NCBI GenBank assembly: GCA_027058735.1
Contig: JALURZ010000041.1
Span: 1-37,383, forward strand
Origin: Hyphomicrobiales bacterium
GTDB taxonomy: Bacteria > Pseudomonadota > Alphaproteobacteria > Rhizobiales > JALURZ01
Direction of reading: 5' to 3'
Length of the DNA stretch: 37,383 bases
In this document: positions 23,082-31,889 of the stretch, one piece after another
Numbering within the stretch: position 1 is the first letter of the stretch
Layout: the number at the start of each line of letters is the position of its first letter
The notes under the pieces: generated by a model
What the model was told of the DNA's origin: nothing
What the model saw: only the letters and a program-made list of their open reading frames with translations
Database searches by the model: none
Program-made: the position numbers and the translations under genes

Positions 23082-24518
23082 ATGCGCGGTGGTGTTCGGG
23101 CCGGTTTTCGGACTGGCGGCGGGAGGGCTATTGCAAGAACGCTGCTCGGCATTGTCGCCGCCGCGACACTGCTTGTCGTCAGTGCGGCGCCGGGCGCGCG
23201 GGCGGCGCCGAAATTCTCCTCAATCGTCATTGACGGGCATACCGGGCGGGTCATTCAGGCCAACCGGGCCCGCGAGTTGCGTTATCCCGCCTCGCTGACG
23301 AAGATGATGACGCTTTACATGCTGTTTGACGAGTTGAAGGCCAAACGCATTTCCCTGAACACCAAGCTGGTGGTCTCGGCGCGCGCCGCCGCGCAGCAGC
23401 CTTCGCGCCTCGGTCTCAAGCCAGGCAACCGGATCACCGTCAAGAACGCGATCCTCGCGCTGATCACCAAATCCGCCAATGATGTCGCGGTGGTCGTGGC
23501 GGAAAGTATTGCGGGCAGCGAATCCGCCTTCGCCCGGCGCATGACCAGGCGTGCCCGCGCCATCGGCATGAAACGCACCACGTTTCGCAATGCCTCCGGC
23601 CTGCCAAACCGCGCGCAGGTGACGACCGCCTACGACATGGCCCAACTCGCCCGCGCCCTCGCCAGCCGGTTTCCCGAATATTACGGTTATTTCAAGACCC
23701 GCACCTTCCGCTATCGCGGCAAGGTCTATTACAACTATAATCGTCTTCTTGGGCGCGTTGCCGGCGTGGACGGTATCAAGACCGGCTATACCCGCGCGTC
23801 GGGCTACAATCTGACAACATCGGTCAAACGCAACGGCAGGTATCTGATCGCGGTTGTGATCGGCGGGCGCTCTGGGCGGGCGCGCAACCGCACGATGAAG
23901 GCGCTGCTGAGCCGCAATTTCGCCAAGGCCGTGGTGCGCCGCTCGAAACCCGCCGCATCGAAAGTCGCGGCTACCGGCAAACCGCGAAAGATGCAGGACC
24001 GGATCGCTCCCGACCCGACAAAGCCCAGTGTCATCGCGACGGTGGTGACGGGCCGGTCGCAATCGCGCGTGACCACCCTGCCCGCACCGCTCACGCCCCC
24101 GGCGGCGAGACCGCGCGTGGCAGCCCTCAAGCCCACAGTGCTGATCGCGCCGGCTTCCGCGCGCACCCCGCAGCCGGACCCGACGGAAGTGCCGCTTGCC
24201 TCAAAGCCGGACGCACCGCGCATCGAGCCCGGCAAACCGCAGGTCACGGCCACGGACGAGCAGCGCTATGATAGCTGGGCCATCCAAATCGGCGCCTTCG
24301 CCAGCGAGGATGCCGCACGCCAGCGGCTGGCACTGGCCAAATCGAAGCGCGTGCAGGCCATCAAGGGAAAACGGGAACTGGCGGTGAGCGCCGATGTCAG
24401 CGGCAAGACCTATTTTCGCGCCCGGTTCGCCGGCTTCGCCAGCCGCAATCGCGCCGAGCGCGCCTGCCGGGGCCTGCGGCGCAAGGCGATCCGGTGCTAC
24501 GCGATCGCGCCCAACTGA
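23082..24518 (+). CDS. D-alanyl-D-alanine carboxypeptidase with C-terminal SPOR domain
   Basis: A penicillin-binding protein of the PBP5/DacF group that trims the terminal D-Ala of peptidoglycan stem peptides in the periplasm. The 478 residues begin with a signal peptide cut near RARA (about 41). The three serine-penicilloyl motifs are intact: S71LTK74, S131AN133 and K233TG. A Pro/Ala-rich linker (about 290-395) leads to a SPOR domain (YDSWAIQIGAFASEDAARQRL to the C-terminus). SPOR domains bind denuded glycan at the septum, so action at division sites is likely. The SPOR domain replaces the usual membrane-anchoring helix of PBP5. ATG at 23082 is preceded by GGGAGG. The family commonly neighbours clpS and phasin genes in alphaproteobacteria. 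Confidence 0.94.
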   Translation: MRGGVRAGFRTGGGRAIARTLLGIVAAATLLVVSAAPGARAAPKFSSIVIDGHTGRVIQANRARELRYPASLTKMMTLYMLFDELKAKRISLNTKLVVSARAAAQQPSRLGLKPGNRITVKNAILALITKSANDVAVVVAESIAGSESAFARRMTRRARAIGMKRTTFRNASGLPNRAQVTTAYDMAQLARALASRFPEYYGYFKTRTFRYRGKVYYNYNRLLGRVAGVDGIKTGYTRASGYNLTTSVKRNGRYLIAVVIGGRSGRARNRTMKALLSRNFAKAVVRRSKPAASKVAATGKPRKMQDRIAPDPTKPSVIATVVTGRSQSRVTTLPAPLTPPAARPRVAALKPTVLIAPASARTPQPDPTEVPLASKPDAPRIEPGKPQVTATDEQRYDSWAIQIGAFASEDAARQRLALAKSKRVQAIKGKRELAVSADVSGKTYFRARFAGFASRNRAERACRGLRRKAIRCYAIAPN

Positions 24519-24579
24519 GCATGGCGGCCTGATCGCGATCGGGCTGTCGGCGCGTCAGACCGGCGGGGTGCACGGGCAT

Positions 24580-24597
24580 CGTGGCGCGCACGCCACG
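24580..24597. terminator. Weak hairpin between convergent genes
   Basis: CGTGGCG (24580-24586) pairs perfectly with CGCCACG (24591-24597) around a 4-nt loop, in the 82-bp gap between two convergent genes. No T-tract follows on either strand, so it is a poor intrinsic terminator and could be a chance GC hairpin. Confidence 0.3.
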
Positions 24598-24600
24598 CGC

Positions 24601-25341
24601 CTACCCGTCCGCGAGCAGGACATCCTTGGCCTGGTTGATCTTGGCGGCGAGATAGCTGGACCCGCCATGGTCGGGATGAAACTGTTTCATCAGCGCCTTG
24701 TGCGCCCTGCGGATTTCGGTTTCGCCCGGGTTTTCACCCAGCCCCAGAACCTCGCAGGCCTCCTCCCGGCTCATGGCCGACGAAGGACCGGCCGCGCCCG
24801 ATTTGCCTCCCTTGCCGCCGGTCGCGGCCCCCGGCGCGGACTCATGGTCGCGCCAGCCATCGTGCATCGCATCAAGATAGGCCTCGAGAAGCGCCAGGCT
24901 CTGGTCCCCCGCCCCGCCGCACTCGCGATGCAGCGCAAACAGTTCGTCAAGCGAAAGAGCGCTCAACTGCCGATCGGTGTAATCGCCGCGCAGAACCCGC
25001 CCGTCGATGGACCCGCTGTCGTGGTCCAGCGTCATTTCAAGATACGAGGTGCGCACCTTCGATGCCTGGTGCGCCGACTTGCGCTGGCCCATTCCCGAAA
25101 AGCCGAACCCCGGCAGGTTGAACGGCAGCCGCCTGCCGAAAAGCCGCAGGGCGAATATCAGCAGCGGCACGGACAAGATGACCCGTCCGGTAACCGCGAA
25201 AAAACCCGCCGCCAGCAGCAGCAGCGCCGCACCCGCCCAGCGCACCCCCTTGGCCAGCATCTTGGGGTCTGCCTGAACGAACAGCTTTGCGCCGATCAGC
25301 AGAAAAAACAGGAGCAGGACGCCAAGGGCGAAAAATTGCAT
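24601..25341 (-). CDS. Membrane-anchored J-domain protein
   Basis: A 246-residue co-chaperone-like protein. The N-terminus has two membrane spans (FFALGVLLLFFLLIGAKLFV and a second at about 36-65). A middle section (about 95-165) includes YLEMTLDHDSGSIDGRVLRG. The C-terminal J-domain (about 190-245) has the essential HPD at 222-224 in KQFHPDHGG. J-domains stimulate Hsp70 ATPase; this one faces the cytosol if the first span enters from outside. J-domain at the C-terminus behind a membrane anchor is the layout of Pam18/DjlA-like proteins. Its partner client is unknown. It starts 5 bp after the VWA gene and must be co-transcribed with it. Confidence 0.85.
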   Translation of the reverse strand: MQFFALGVLLLFFLLIGAKLFVQADPKMLAKGVRWAGAALLLLAAGFFAVTGRVILSVPLLIFALRLFGRRLPFNLPGFGFSGMGQRKSAHQASKVRTSYLEMTLDHDSGSIDGRVLRGDYTDRQLSALSLDELFALHRECGGAGDQSLALLEAYLDAMHDGWRDHESAPGAATGGKGGKSGAAGPSSAMSREEACEVLGLGENPGETEIRRAHKALMKQFHPDHGGSSYLAAKINQAKDVLLADG

Positions 25342-25346
25342 GGCGA

Positions 25347-26072
25347 CTATTTCAGTTGTTCCAGCAGCGCCGCGACATCGCCGCTTGAGCGCGACGAATA
25401 ATCGGCCAGCGCAGTCTGCCCTCCCGCGGCGTAAACCGCAACGGCCGACAGCAGCTCACGCAGGCGCCCGGCCGACGACAGGTCAAACCGGCAATAGGCG
25501 CCATGGGTCAGCCGGGCGATTTCGCGGAAAGCCGCTTCGGCGCCCGGCTCCATGCCTTCCTGAAACATGAAAAACGGAATGCCCAAAAGCCCCAGCTCTC
25601 CGGCCCGCGCGCACAGGCGGTCCACATCCTCTTCCATGCAATCACCGACATAAACGACGGCATTGACCTTGCCGGCTTTCGCTTCGCGCTTCACATGGGC
25701 AAGCACCTTGCCGATCTGGGTCTGCCCGCCGCGGCAATAGACCGACGACATGAGCTCCGCCAGCCGCGAGGCGTCGTTGACCCATTTGCTGGCCCGGCAT
25801 TCGCGAAAGCCCCGGAAATAGACGAGCTGCACCGCGAGGCCGCCGATGGCGGCGGTTTCCAGAAACATCTGCCCCTGCAATTCGCACGCCCGGTCCCAGG
25901 TGGGCTGCCGGCTCATGGTGGCATCGAGCGCGAAAATCAGCCGCCCGCGCACGCCGCCGCGCTCCGGCTTCTTCATCGTGCGGATCTTTGACAGGAAACG
26001 ATCGACATCGTCGTCGCTGGACGCAGGCGTCGCGGCATCCGGCACGACGGGACGCTGATCCTTCTTGCCCAT
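25347..26072 (-). CDS. VWA-domain protein of unknown function
   Basis: A 241-residue cytosolic protein with a von Willebrand A-like fold. The possible MIDAS is LIFALDATMSRQPTWDRA (DxTxS in place of DxSxS). GGQTQIGKVLAHV supplies the Thr, and VVYVGDCMEEDVDRLC the third acidic loop. It has the family features QLVYFRGFRECRASKWV and LGIPFFMFQEG. The function is not established; the fold suggests protein-protein contact with a metal-dependent switch. I start at the ATG 26070-26072 because AGAGG stands 4 nt before it; a GTG at 26084 would add four residues. It forms an operon with the J-domain gene and lies 135 bp downstream of mipZ on the same strand. Confidence 0.8.
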   Translation of the reverse strand: MGKKDQRPVVPDAATPASSDDDVDRFLSKIRTMKKPERGGVRGRLIFALDATMSRQPTWDRACELQGQMFLETAAIGGLAVQLVYFRGFRECRASKWVNDASRLAELMSSVYCRGGQTQIGKVLAHVKREAKAGKVNAVVYVGDCMEEDVDRLCARAGELGLLGIPFFMFQEGMEPGAEAAFREIARLTHGAYCRFDLSSAGRLRELLSAVAVYAAGGQTALADYSSRSSGDVAALLEQLK

Positions 26073-26207
26073 GGTTCCTCTCACAAGCAGGTGCGCGCAG
26101 CGGCCAAGGGGGCGATCGCTGCTTCACATCTAACAGATAGCAGCACCGGCAGGGCTGGAAAAGGGCGGCGGCGGCAGTGCGGCGTGACTTTTTTCTTGAG
26201 CCTGCTC

Positions 26208-27089
26208 TCAGGACGCTATCGTAGCCGGCACCGTGGCCAGCATTTCCTGACCGCTCAATTTACGGTCCATCGGCAGGTTGAGGAACTTCAAAAGCGCGCG
26301 CACTTCGTGGCGGGCGGCGAGATGCGACATGGAAATGTTGATGCCGCTGTCCTTGTGCATCACATCGAACAGCGTCAGCCCGCGCGGAAACAACTCGCGG
26401 AATATCACCCGGTCGCCGAGACCCGGCGCCAGGCGGAAATCGAGTTCCCCCGGCAGAACGCTCAGCAACCGGTCGATGCGCAGCTTGTTTCTCGATGCGA
26501 TCCGGTTGAACCGGTTGCGCACCACAACCCAGTCGATATCGGCATTATCGACGCTGTCGCGCCGGCGCCGGCTTTCGCGCACCATCAGCGCATACTGGCT
26601 GGGGCGCACCGCGTCGTAGGATTCCCCGTCCACATTCACCAGCACGTCGAGGTCGATGAAACTCTCGTTGATCGGGGTGATGAGCGTATCGGCCATGGAG
26701 TGTCCGAGGCGCGAAAGATAGTTGTCGCTGCCCGGCGAATCGATCACCACGAAATCACACTCATGCTCAAGGTGCCCGATGGCCTCGGCGAAGACGCCAA
26801 ACTCGCGTTCCTCGTCGCGGTCGAGATGGCCGGTCTCGCCCGAAGCGATCGTGTAGTGAACAGGCAGCGGCAGGTCGAGACATTTGCGCCGCGCCCAGTC
26901 TTCGCGGTTTTCCAGATAGCGCGTCAGCGATTGCTGGCGGCTGTCGAGGTCGATGGTCCCGACCGTCATCCCTTTGTCAAGCAACGCGACGACCAGATGC
27001 ATCGCAATCGTGGATTTGCCCGATCCGCCCTTTTCATTGCCAACAACGATGACATGGGCCGATCTGAATACGCGACCTAGTTCAGTCAT
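26208..27089 (-). CDS. mipZ: Division plane positioning ATPase MipZ
   Basis: MipZ is a ParA/MinD-type ATPase that forms a pole-to-centre gradient and inhibits FtsZ assembly away from midcell in alphaproteobacteria. The 293 residues start with the deviant Walker A of the family, GNEKGGSGKST (Lys20-Thr27), with the signature lysine. Other family segments are TIDLDSRQQSLTRYLENR, CDFVVIDSPGSDNYLSRL, IDWVVVRNRFN and DFRLAPGLGDRVIFRELFPRGLTLFD, closely like Caulobacter MipZ. The ATG is 27087-27089; the longer frame to 27128 has no conservation. In some alphaproteobacteria panC lies next to mipZ; here putA separates them. Confidence 0.95.
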   Translation of the reverse strand: MTELGRVFRSAHVIVVGNEKGGSGKSTIAMHLVVALLDKGMTVGTIDLDSRQQSLTRYLENREDWARRKCLDLPLPVHYTIASGETGHLDRDEEREFGVFAEAIGHLEHECDFVVIDSPGSDNYLSRLGHSMADTLITPINESFIDLDVLVNVDGESYDAVRPSQYALMVRESRRRRDSVDNADIDWVVVRNRFNRIASRNKLRIDRLLSVLPGELDFRLAPGLGDRVIFRELFPRGLTLFDVMHKDSGINISMSHLAARHEVRALLKFLNLPMDRKLSGQEMLATVPATIAS

Positions 27090-27171
27090 TACTCTTACCC
27101 GATAACCGCACCACAACCCCACCGGCACCCCGTGTCCATGAATACTGGGCGCGCGTGAGGCAATCAGTCAA

Positions 27172-27201
27172 GGAAAACCACCAAATCTTCGTCTTTTGGT
27201 G
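27172..27201 (-). terminator. Probable terminator downstream of putA
   Basis: CACCAAA (27179-27185) pairs with TTTGGTG (27195-27201) around a 9-nt loop. On the minus strand the stem is followed by GTTTTCCTT. It lies 20-50 nt past the putA stop and separates putA from mipZ. The stem is short and A/T-rich, so efficiency is uncertain. Confidence 0.6.
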
Positions 27202-27220
27202 AATCGGCGCGGTGTGCAGT

Positions 27221-30200
27221 TCAGTCCTCGCGCGCGGCGGCACCCAGCGACATCAGCGCCGCATTGCCGCCGGATGCGGTGGTGTCGGTGCTGGTCACCC
27301 GCTCGGTCGCGAAGCGTTGCAGATAGTGGGGTCCGCCCGCCTTGGGGCCGGTGCCCGACAACCGTTCGCCGCCGAACGGCTGCGCCCCAACCACCGCGCC
27401 GACCTGATTGCGGTTGATGTAGACATTGCCGACACGGACGCGTTCGCGGATTTCGCGCGCGGTGCGCTCGATGCGGGTATGAACCCCCAGGGTCAGCCCG
27501 AAACCGGTATCGTTGATCGCATCGCAGACCTTGCCGAGATGCCCGGCGGAATATGTGATGACATGCAGCACAGGCCCGAACACCTCATGGGTCAGGGGCT
27601 TCAGGTCATCCAGCCTGTAGGCCGCCGGGGAAACAAACGTGCCATGGCCGGTTTCGGGGGGCAGCGCCAGGTCCATCACGGTCGAACCCAGCGACGCCAT
27701 GCGCGCCTTGTGGGCGTTCAGCCTGTCGCGCGCGTCCTCATCGATGACCGGGCCCACGTCGGTTGCATAATCCAGCGGATCGCCGATCCGCAGTTCCTCC
27801 ATGGCTCCCTGCAGCATGGTGATGATTTTTCCCGCCACATCGTTCTGCACGAACAGAATGCGCGCGGCCGAACAACGCTGGCCGGCGCTGTCGAACGCGG
27901 AGCGCATGGCATCCGCGACGGCCTGTTCCGGCAGCGCGCTCGAATCCACGATCATCGCGTTCTGCCCGCCGGTCTCGGCGATCAGCGGCACGATCGCGCC
28001 GGCGCGCCGGGCGAGCGACCGGTTGATGATCGTGGCGGTCTCGTTGGACCCGGTGAAGGCCACGCCCGAAATGCGCGGATCGGCCACCAGTTTCGCGCCG
28101 ACGGCGCCCCCCTCCCCGGTAATCAGGTGCAAGACCTCGCCCGGCACGCCCGCCTCGTGCATCAGCCGGACCGCGACAGCGGCAACGAGTGGCGTCTGTT
28201 CGGCCGGTTTGGCGATCACTGCGTTGCCGGCGGCCAGCGCGGCGGCGACCTGGCCGGTGAAAATCGCGACCGGGAAATTCCACGGCGCGATGCAGGCAAA
28301 GACGCCGCGTCCGTGCAGGCGCATTTCGTTGCGCTCGCCCGTCGGGCCCGCCAGGGCCAGGGCTGCGGAAAAACCGGCCCGCGCCTGCGCTGCGTAGTAG
28401 CGCAGAAAATCGACCGCCTCGCGGACATCGTCCAGCGCATTCTGCAGGGTCTTGCCGGATTCATGGATGATGATGCCCATGAGCTCGCTCAGGCGGGCCT
28501 CATAGAGATCGGCGGCGCGTTCGAGAATGTCTGCGCGCGCATCGCCGCTGATACGGTCCCAGCCGCCCTGCGCCCCGCCCGCCGCCTTCAGCGCCGTGTC
28601 CAGCATCTTGTCATTGGCCGCGACCACCTCGCCCAGCGTGATGCGGCGGTCATGGGGGGCGGTGACCGGGCTGACGGGGCCGGAAAGCCGCTCGCCCGAT
28701 ATGATCGGCCCCGCATGATGGGGCCGCGACCGGGCGTCCGCGATCTCCGCCAGCAGCGCCAGACGCACCGCCTCATCCCACAGCGCCAATCCTTTCGAGT
28801 TGACGCGCGGGGCGAAGATCTCGCGCGGCAGCACGATCTGCGGATGCGCGATCTGCTTCAGCGCCGCGGTTTCCTCGACCGGATCGGCGATGATTTCGCG
28901 GATCGGCGCTTCGTCGTCCGCCAGCCGGTTGACGAAAGAGGTGTTGGCGCCGTTTTCCAGCAGGCGGCGCACCAGATAGGCGAGCAGATCTTCATGAGAG
29001 CCCACCGGCGCATAGACGCGGCAGGCAATGGCGAGCTTGTCCGCGCCAATCACCTCCTCATAGAGCGCCTGGCCCATGCCATGGAGGCGCTGGAACTCAA
29101 AATCGCGCGATGTGCCCGCCAGCACGCTGACGGCGGCCAGGGTATGGGCGTTGTGGGTGGCGAATTGCGCATAAAACCGGCGCCGGGCCTTGAGCAGATA
29201 TTTGACGCAGGCCAGATAGGAAACATCCGTGCTGGTCTTTCGGGTGAACACCGGATAGCCCGCAAGGCCATTTTCCTGGGCGCGTTTGATTTCGGTGTCC
29301 CAATAGGCACCCTTGACGAGGCGCAGCGGAATGCGCCGTCCGGTCGCCTGGGCCAGTCCGGCGAGCCATTCCAGAGCCGGCAGGGCGCGCTTGCCATAGG
29401 CCTGAACCGCAAGGCCCAGCCCGTCCCAGCCGGACAGCGCCGGCGCCACCGCCAGTTCGCCGAACAGCCCCAGCGACAGGTCGAGCCGCTCGACCTCTTC
29501 CGCATCGATCGTGAGACCGAGACCCGCGGCCTTGGCCTGCTCGCAGAGGCGCAGGACACGAGGCAGCAATTCCGCGCGCAGGCGCTCTGCTTTCGCCGGT
29601 TCGTAACGCGGGTGCAGCGCGGAGAGTTTGACCGATATGCTGGGCCGGGCGAAAATGCTGTCCCGCGGGCCCATGGGCCCGGCATGGCGCGCCACTTCCT
29701 CAACCGCCGTCTCGTAGGCCGCGAGATAGCGGGCCGCATCCCCGGCGGTCATGGCCGCTTCCCCCAGCATGTCGAAGGAGAACCGGTATCCGGCGTCCAT
29801 CTCCGGCGCCGCGGCGCCGAGCGCTTCGGTGATGGTGCGCCCGAGCACGAACTGCTTGCCCATGATGCGCATCGCATGGCGCATGGCCTGGCGGATGATG
29901 GGCTCGCCGGAGCGCGAGACCAGGCTTTTGAGATAGCCGGAAAAATCCTCAATTCTGTCCGCGCCCAGTTCGACCACCCGGCCGGTGAGCATCAGCCCCC
30001 AGGTCGAGGCGTTGACGAACAGCGAGTCCGACTTGCCCAGATGGCGTTGCCATTTCTGGCCGCCGATCTTGTCGGCGATCAGCCTGTCGGCGGTCCGCGC
30101 ATCGGGAATGCGCAACAGCGCCTCGGCCAGACACATCAGCACCACGCCCTCCTCGCTGGAAAGCGCATATTCGTTCATGAAGGCGTCGACGCCGCCGGCC

Positions 30201-30403
30201 TGGCGGCGGCCCGCGCGCACCGCATGCACCAGCCTGCGGGCCAGCGCCTCGATGTCCCCACGCGTGCCCGGCGCCACCCGCGCCTTCCTGACCAGCGAGC
30301 GCACGAGAACGGCTTCGTCCATCAAGGTGTAGTCCCACAGCGCGGAACGGTCGGGAACCCGCCGGCCCTTATCCCGGTTTTGCGGTTTGCCCTGCGCCGT
30401 CAT
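27221..30403 (-). CDS. putA: Bifunctional proline dehydrogenase / L-glutamate-gamma-semialdehyde dehydrogenase
   Basis: PutA oxidises proline to glutamate in two steps with substrate channelling. The 1060 residues comprise the FAD-dependent PRODH barrel (about 130-480; KLSALHPRYE, RLVKGAYWDTEIKRAQ, FATHNAHTL, CRVYAPVGSHEDLLAYLVRRLLEN) and the NAD-dependent ALDH (about 560-1035). The ALDH has PWNFPVAIF, ETGGQNAM (Glu), and catalytic Cys844 in SAGQRCSA. It lacks the N-terminal ribbon-helix-helix DNA-binding domain of E. coli PutA, so it should not repress its own gene. ATG at 30401-30403 has GGGGAG upstream. It is divergent from panC. The opposite strand shows a 1077-codon open frame that is a codon-bias shadow. 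Confidence 0.95.
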   Translation of the reverse strand: MTAQGKPQNRDKGRRVPDRSALWDYTLMDEAVLVRSLVRKARVAPGTRGDIEALARRLVHAVRAGRRQAGGVDAFMNEYALSSEEGVVLMCLAEALLRIPDARTADRLIADKIGGQKWQRHLGKSDSLFVNASTWGLMLTGRVVELGADRIEDFSGYLKSLVSRSGEPIIRQAMRHAMRIMGKQFVLGRTITEALGAAAPEMDAGYRFSFDMLGEAAMTAGDAARYLAAYETAVEEVARHAGPMGPRDSIFARPSISVKLSALHPRYEPAKAERLRAELLPRVLRLCEQAKAAGLGLTIDAEEVERLDLSLGLFGELAVAPALSGWDGLGLAVQAYGKRALPALEWLAGLAQATGRRIPLRLVKGAYWDTEIKRAQENGLAGYPVFTRKTSTDVSYLACVKYLLKARRRFYAQFATHNAHTLAAVSVLAGTSRDFEFQRLHGMGQALYEEVIGADKLAIACRVYAPVGSHEDLLAYLVRRLLENGANTSFVNRLADDEAPIREIIADPVEETAALKQIAHPQIVLPREIFAPRVNSKGLALWDEAVRLALLAEIADARSRPHHAGPIISGERLSGPVSPVTAPHDRRITLGEVVAANDKMLDTALKAAGGAQGGWDRISGDARADILERAADLYEARLSELMGIIIHESGKTLQNALDDVREAVDFLRYYAAQARAGFSAALALAGPTGERNEMRLHGRGVFACIAPWNFPVAIFTGQVAAALAAGNAVIAKPAEQTPLVAAVAVRLMHEAGVPGEVLHLITGEGGAVGAKLVADPRISGVAFTGSNETATIINRSLARRAGAIVPLIAETGGQNAMIVDSSALPEQAVADAMRSAFDSAGQRCSAARILFVQNDVAGKIITMLQGAMEELRIGDPLDYATDVGPVIDEDARDRLNAHKARMASLGSTVMDLALPPETGHGTFVSPAAYRLDDLKPLTHEVFGPVLHVITYSAGHLGKVCDAINDTGFGLTLGVHTRIERTAREIRERVRVGNVYINRNQVGAVVGAQPFGGERLSGTGPKAGGPHYLQRFATERVTSTDTTASGGNAALMSLGAAARED

Positions 30404-30595
30404 CCTGCCATCTCCCCTGTCTCACATGCCCGACAATATGCCTGATAATGCCACAACGCGGGTGGCGGATCCGACTATCTGATAGCTGCTCGTGTTTCGT
30501 CATGGAAGAGGTCATGCAAACGCGCCTGTTGCCTTTGTCGGCAAAGCAGGGTTGAGTGCGGCTCGCTGATTGAGCGCCACAAACGGATCACGAGA

Positions 30596-31459
30596 ATGGC
30601 CCGACCGTTGCCGGTTGTTCGCACTGTCAAGGACCTGCGCGCCCAGGTCGTGGACTGGCGCAAAGCCGGACATTCCATAGCGCTGGTGCCGACCATGGGG
30701 GCGCTGCATGAAGGGCACTTGTCGCTCATCGATCTGGCGCGGCGACATGCGGCGCGCACCGTTGTGTCCATTTTCGTCAACCCCTCCCAGTTCGGCGAAA
30801 ACGAAGACCTCGACAGCTATCCCCGCGACGAACGGCGCGATTGCGCGCTGATTGCCGGGCGCCGGGGCGATCTGGTGTTCGCGCCCGCTATCGGGGAAAT
30901 GTATGGCGAGGGTTTCGCCACCACGGTCGATGTGCCCGCGCTCAGCGCACCGCTGTGCGGCGCATCGCGGCCCGGGCATTTTGTCGGCGTCGCCACGGTG
31001 GTCGCCAAACTGCTCAATCAGGCGCGCCCCGACTACGCGGTATTTGGCGAAAAGGACTACCAGCAATTGCTGGTGATCCGGCGTCTGGCCAGCGATCTCG
31101 ATATCCAGACCGAAATACTCGGCGCGCCGATCGTGCGCGAAGACGACGGGCTGGCGCTGTCCTCGCGCAACCAGTATCTGAACGAACGGGAACGCGCGCT
31201 GGCGCCGCAGTTCCACAAGACGCTGCGCACCGTGGCCGAGCAGATCGCCACAGGTTCGCGAACGGGACAGGCTGCAAACTGGGGCGCGCGCGTGTTGTCG
31301 CAATCCGGCTTCAGGGTCGACTATGTCGATGTGTGCGACGGCGCGACGCTGGAGCGCATCACCGGGCGGCCCGGATCCAGGGCGGCCGCACGGGTGTTTG
31401 GCGCGGTCTATCTGCGCCAGACCCGCCTGATCGACAATGTGCCGGTGGACCGTGCCTAG
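30596..31459 (+). CDS. panC: Pantothenate synthetase (pantoate-beta-alanine ligase)
   Basis: Condenses pantoate with beta-alanine using ATP, the last step of vitamin B5 synthesis towards CoA. The 287 residues have the nucleotidyltransferase HIGH-like motif PTMGALHEGHLSLI, then FVNPSQFGENEDLDSYPR and RPGHFVGVATVVAKLLN. FGEKDYQQLLVI follows, and the KMSKS-like loop is ALSSRNQYL. All pantoate-binding segments are present. ATG at 30596 begins the conserved region; no strong ribosome site is visible. Its stop codon abuts directly the DUF1489 stop on the other strand. The 192 bp between putA and panC start codons must contain both promoters; no clear consensus is seen. Confidence 0.96.
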   Translation: MARPLPVVRTVKDLRAQVVDWRKAGHSIALVPTMGALHEGHLSLIDLARRHAARTVVSIFVNPSQFGENEDLDSYPRDERRDCALIAGRRGDLVFAPAIGEMYGEGFATTVDVPALSAPLCGASRPGHFVGVATVVAKLLNQARPDYAVFGEKDYQQLLVIRRLASDLDIQTEILGAPIVREDDGLALSSRNQYLNERERALAPQFHKTLRTVAEQIATGSRTGQAANWGARVLSQSGFRVDYVDVCDGATLERITGRPGSRAAARVFGAVYLRQTRLIDNVPVDRA

Positions 31460-31873
31460 CTAGAGCAGGCCCAGTTCGGCGAGTTCAGCCCGCATGACCG
31501 GCGCCAGGTCGTTGTCGCCGCCGGACTCGAGATCGCGCGGGGCGTCCTCCCGGGTCAGATAGCGCCACCCCTGAAAGGCGCGGCGGCGGCGGGGATGGGT
31601 CAGCACCCGTTCGCGGTCGTAAACCAGCCGGCAGCGGCCGATGCCCTCATCGTCCCGAAACCGCTCGATGGCGATCAGCCGCTGGCGCACCAGGATCCGC
31701 CCCCCGATGACCCAGTAGAGCGAGCCGCCATCGAGCAATTCACCGGTCCGGCGCGGCGTCATGCGGGTGACATGATAAAGCCGTCCCTGCCGCTCCCAGC
31801 GCAGATCCTGCAACCGGGCGAGGTGGTTGACATCCCTCACCCCGACACACAGCTTTACCAGATTGAGCGCCAT
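31460..31873 (-). CDS. DUF1489 family protein
   Basis: A 137-residue protein of a family restricted mostly to alphaproteobacteria and of unknown function. It begins MALNLVKLCVGVRDVNHLA and has GSLYWVIGGRILVRQRLI, GIGRCRLVYDRE and FQGWRYLTREDAPRDL, the typical DUF1489 landmarks. No signal or membrane segment is present, so it is cytosolic. ATG at 31871-31873 is the family start; the upstream extension in the same frame overlaps the permease gene. It lies 16 bp after the NCS2 permease and is probably co-transcribed. Confidence 0.88.
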   Translation of the reverse strand: MALNLVKLCVGVRDVNHLARLQDLRWERQGRLYHVTRMTPRRTGELLDGGSLYWVIGGRILVRQRLIAIERFRDDEGIGRCRLVYDRERVLTHPRRRRAFQGWRYLTREDAPRDLESGGDNDLAPVMRAELAELGLL

Positions 31874-31889
31874 ATCCCCGCCGGCTCCC

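Noticed and set aside
27212..30445. A 1077-codon open frame opposite putA
   Set aside because: Antisense shadow of putA; the composition is that of complemented high-GC codons and no domain can be recognised.
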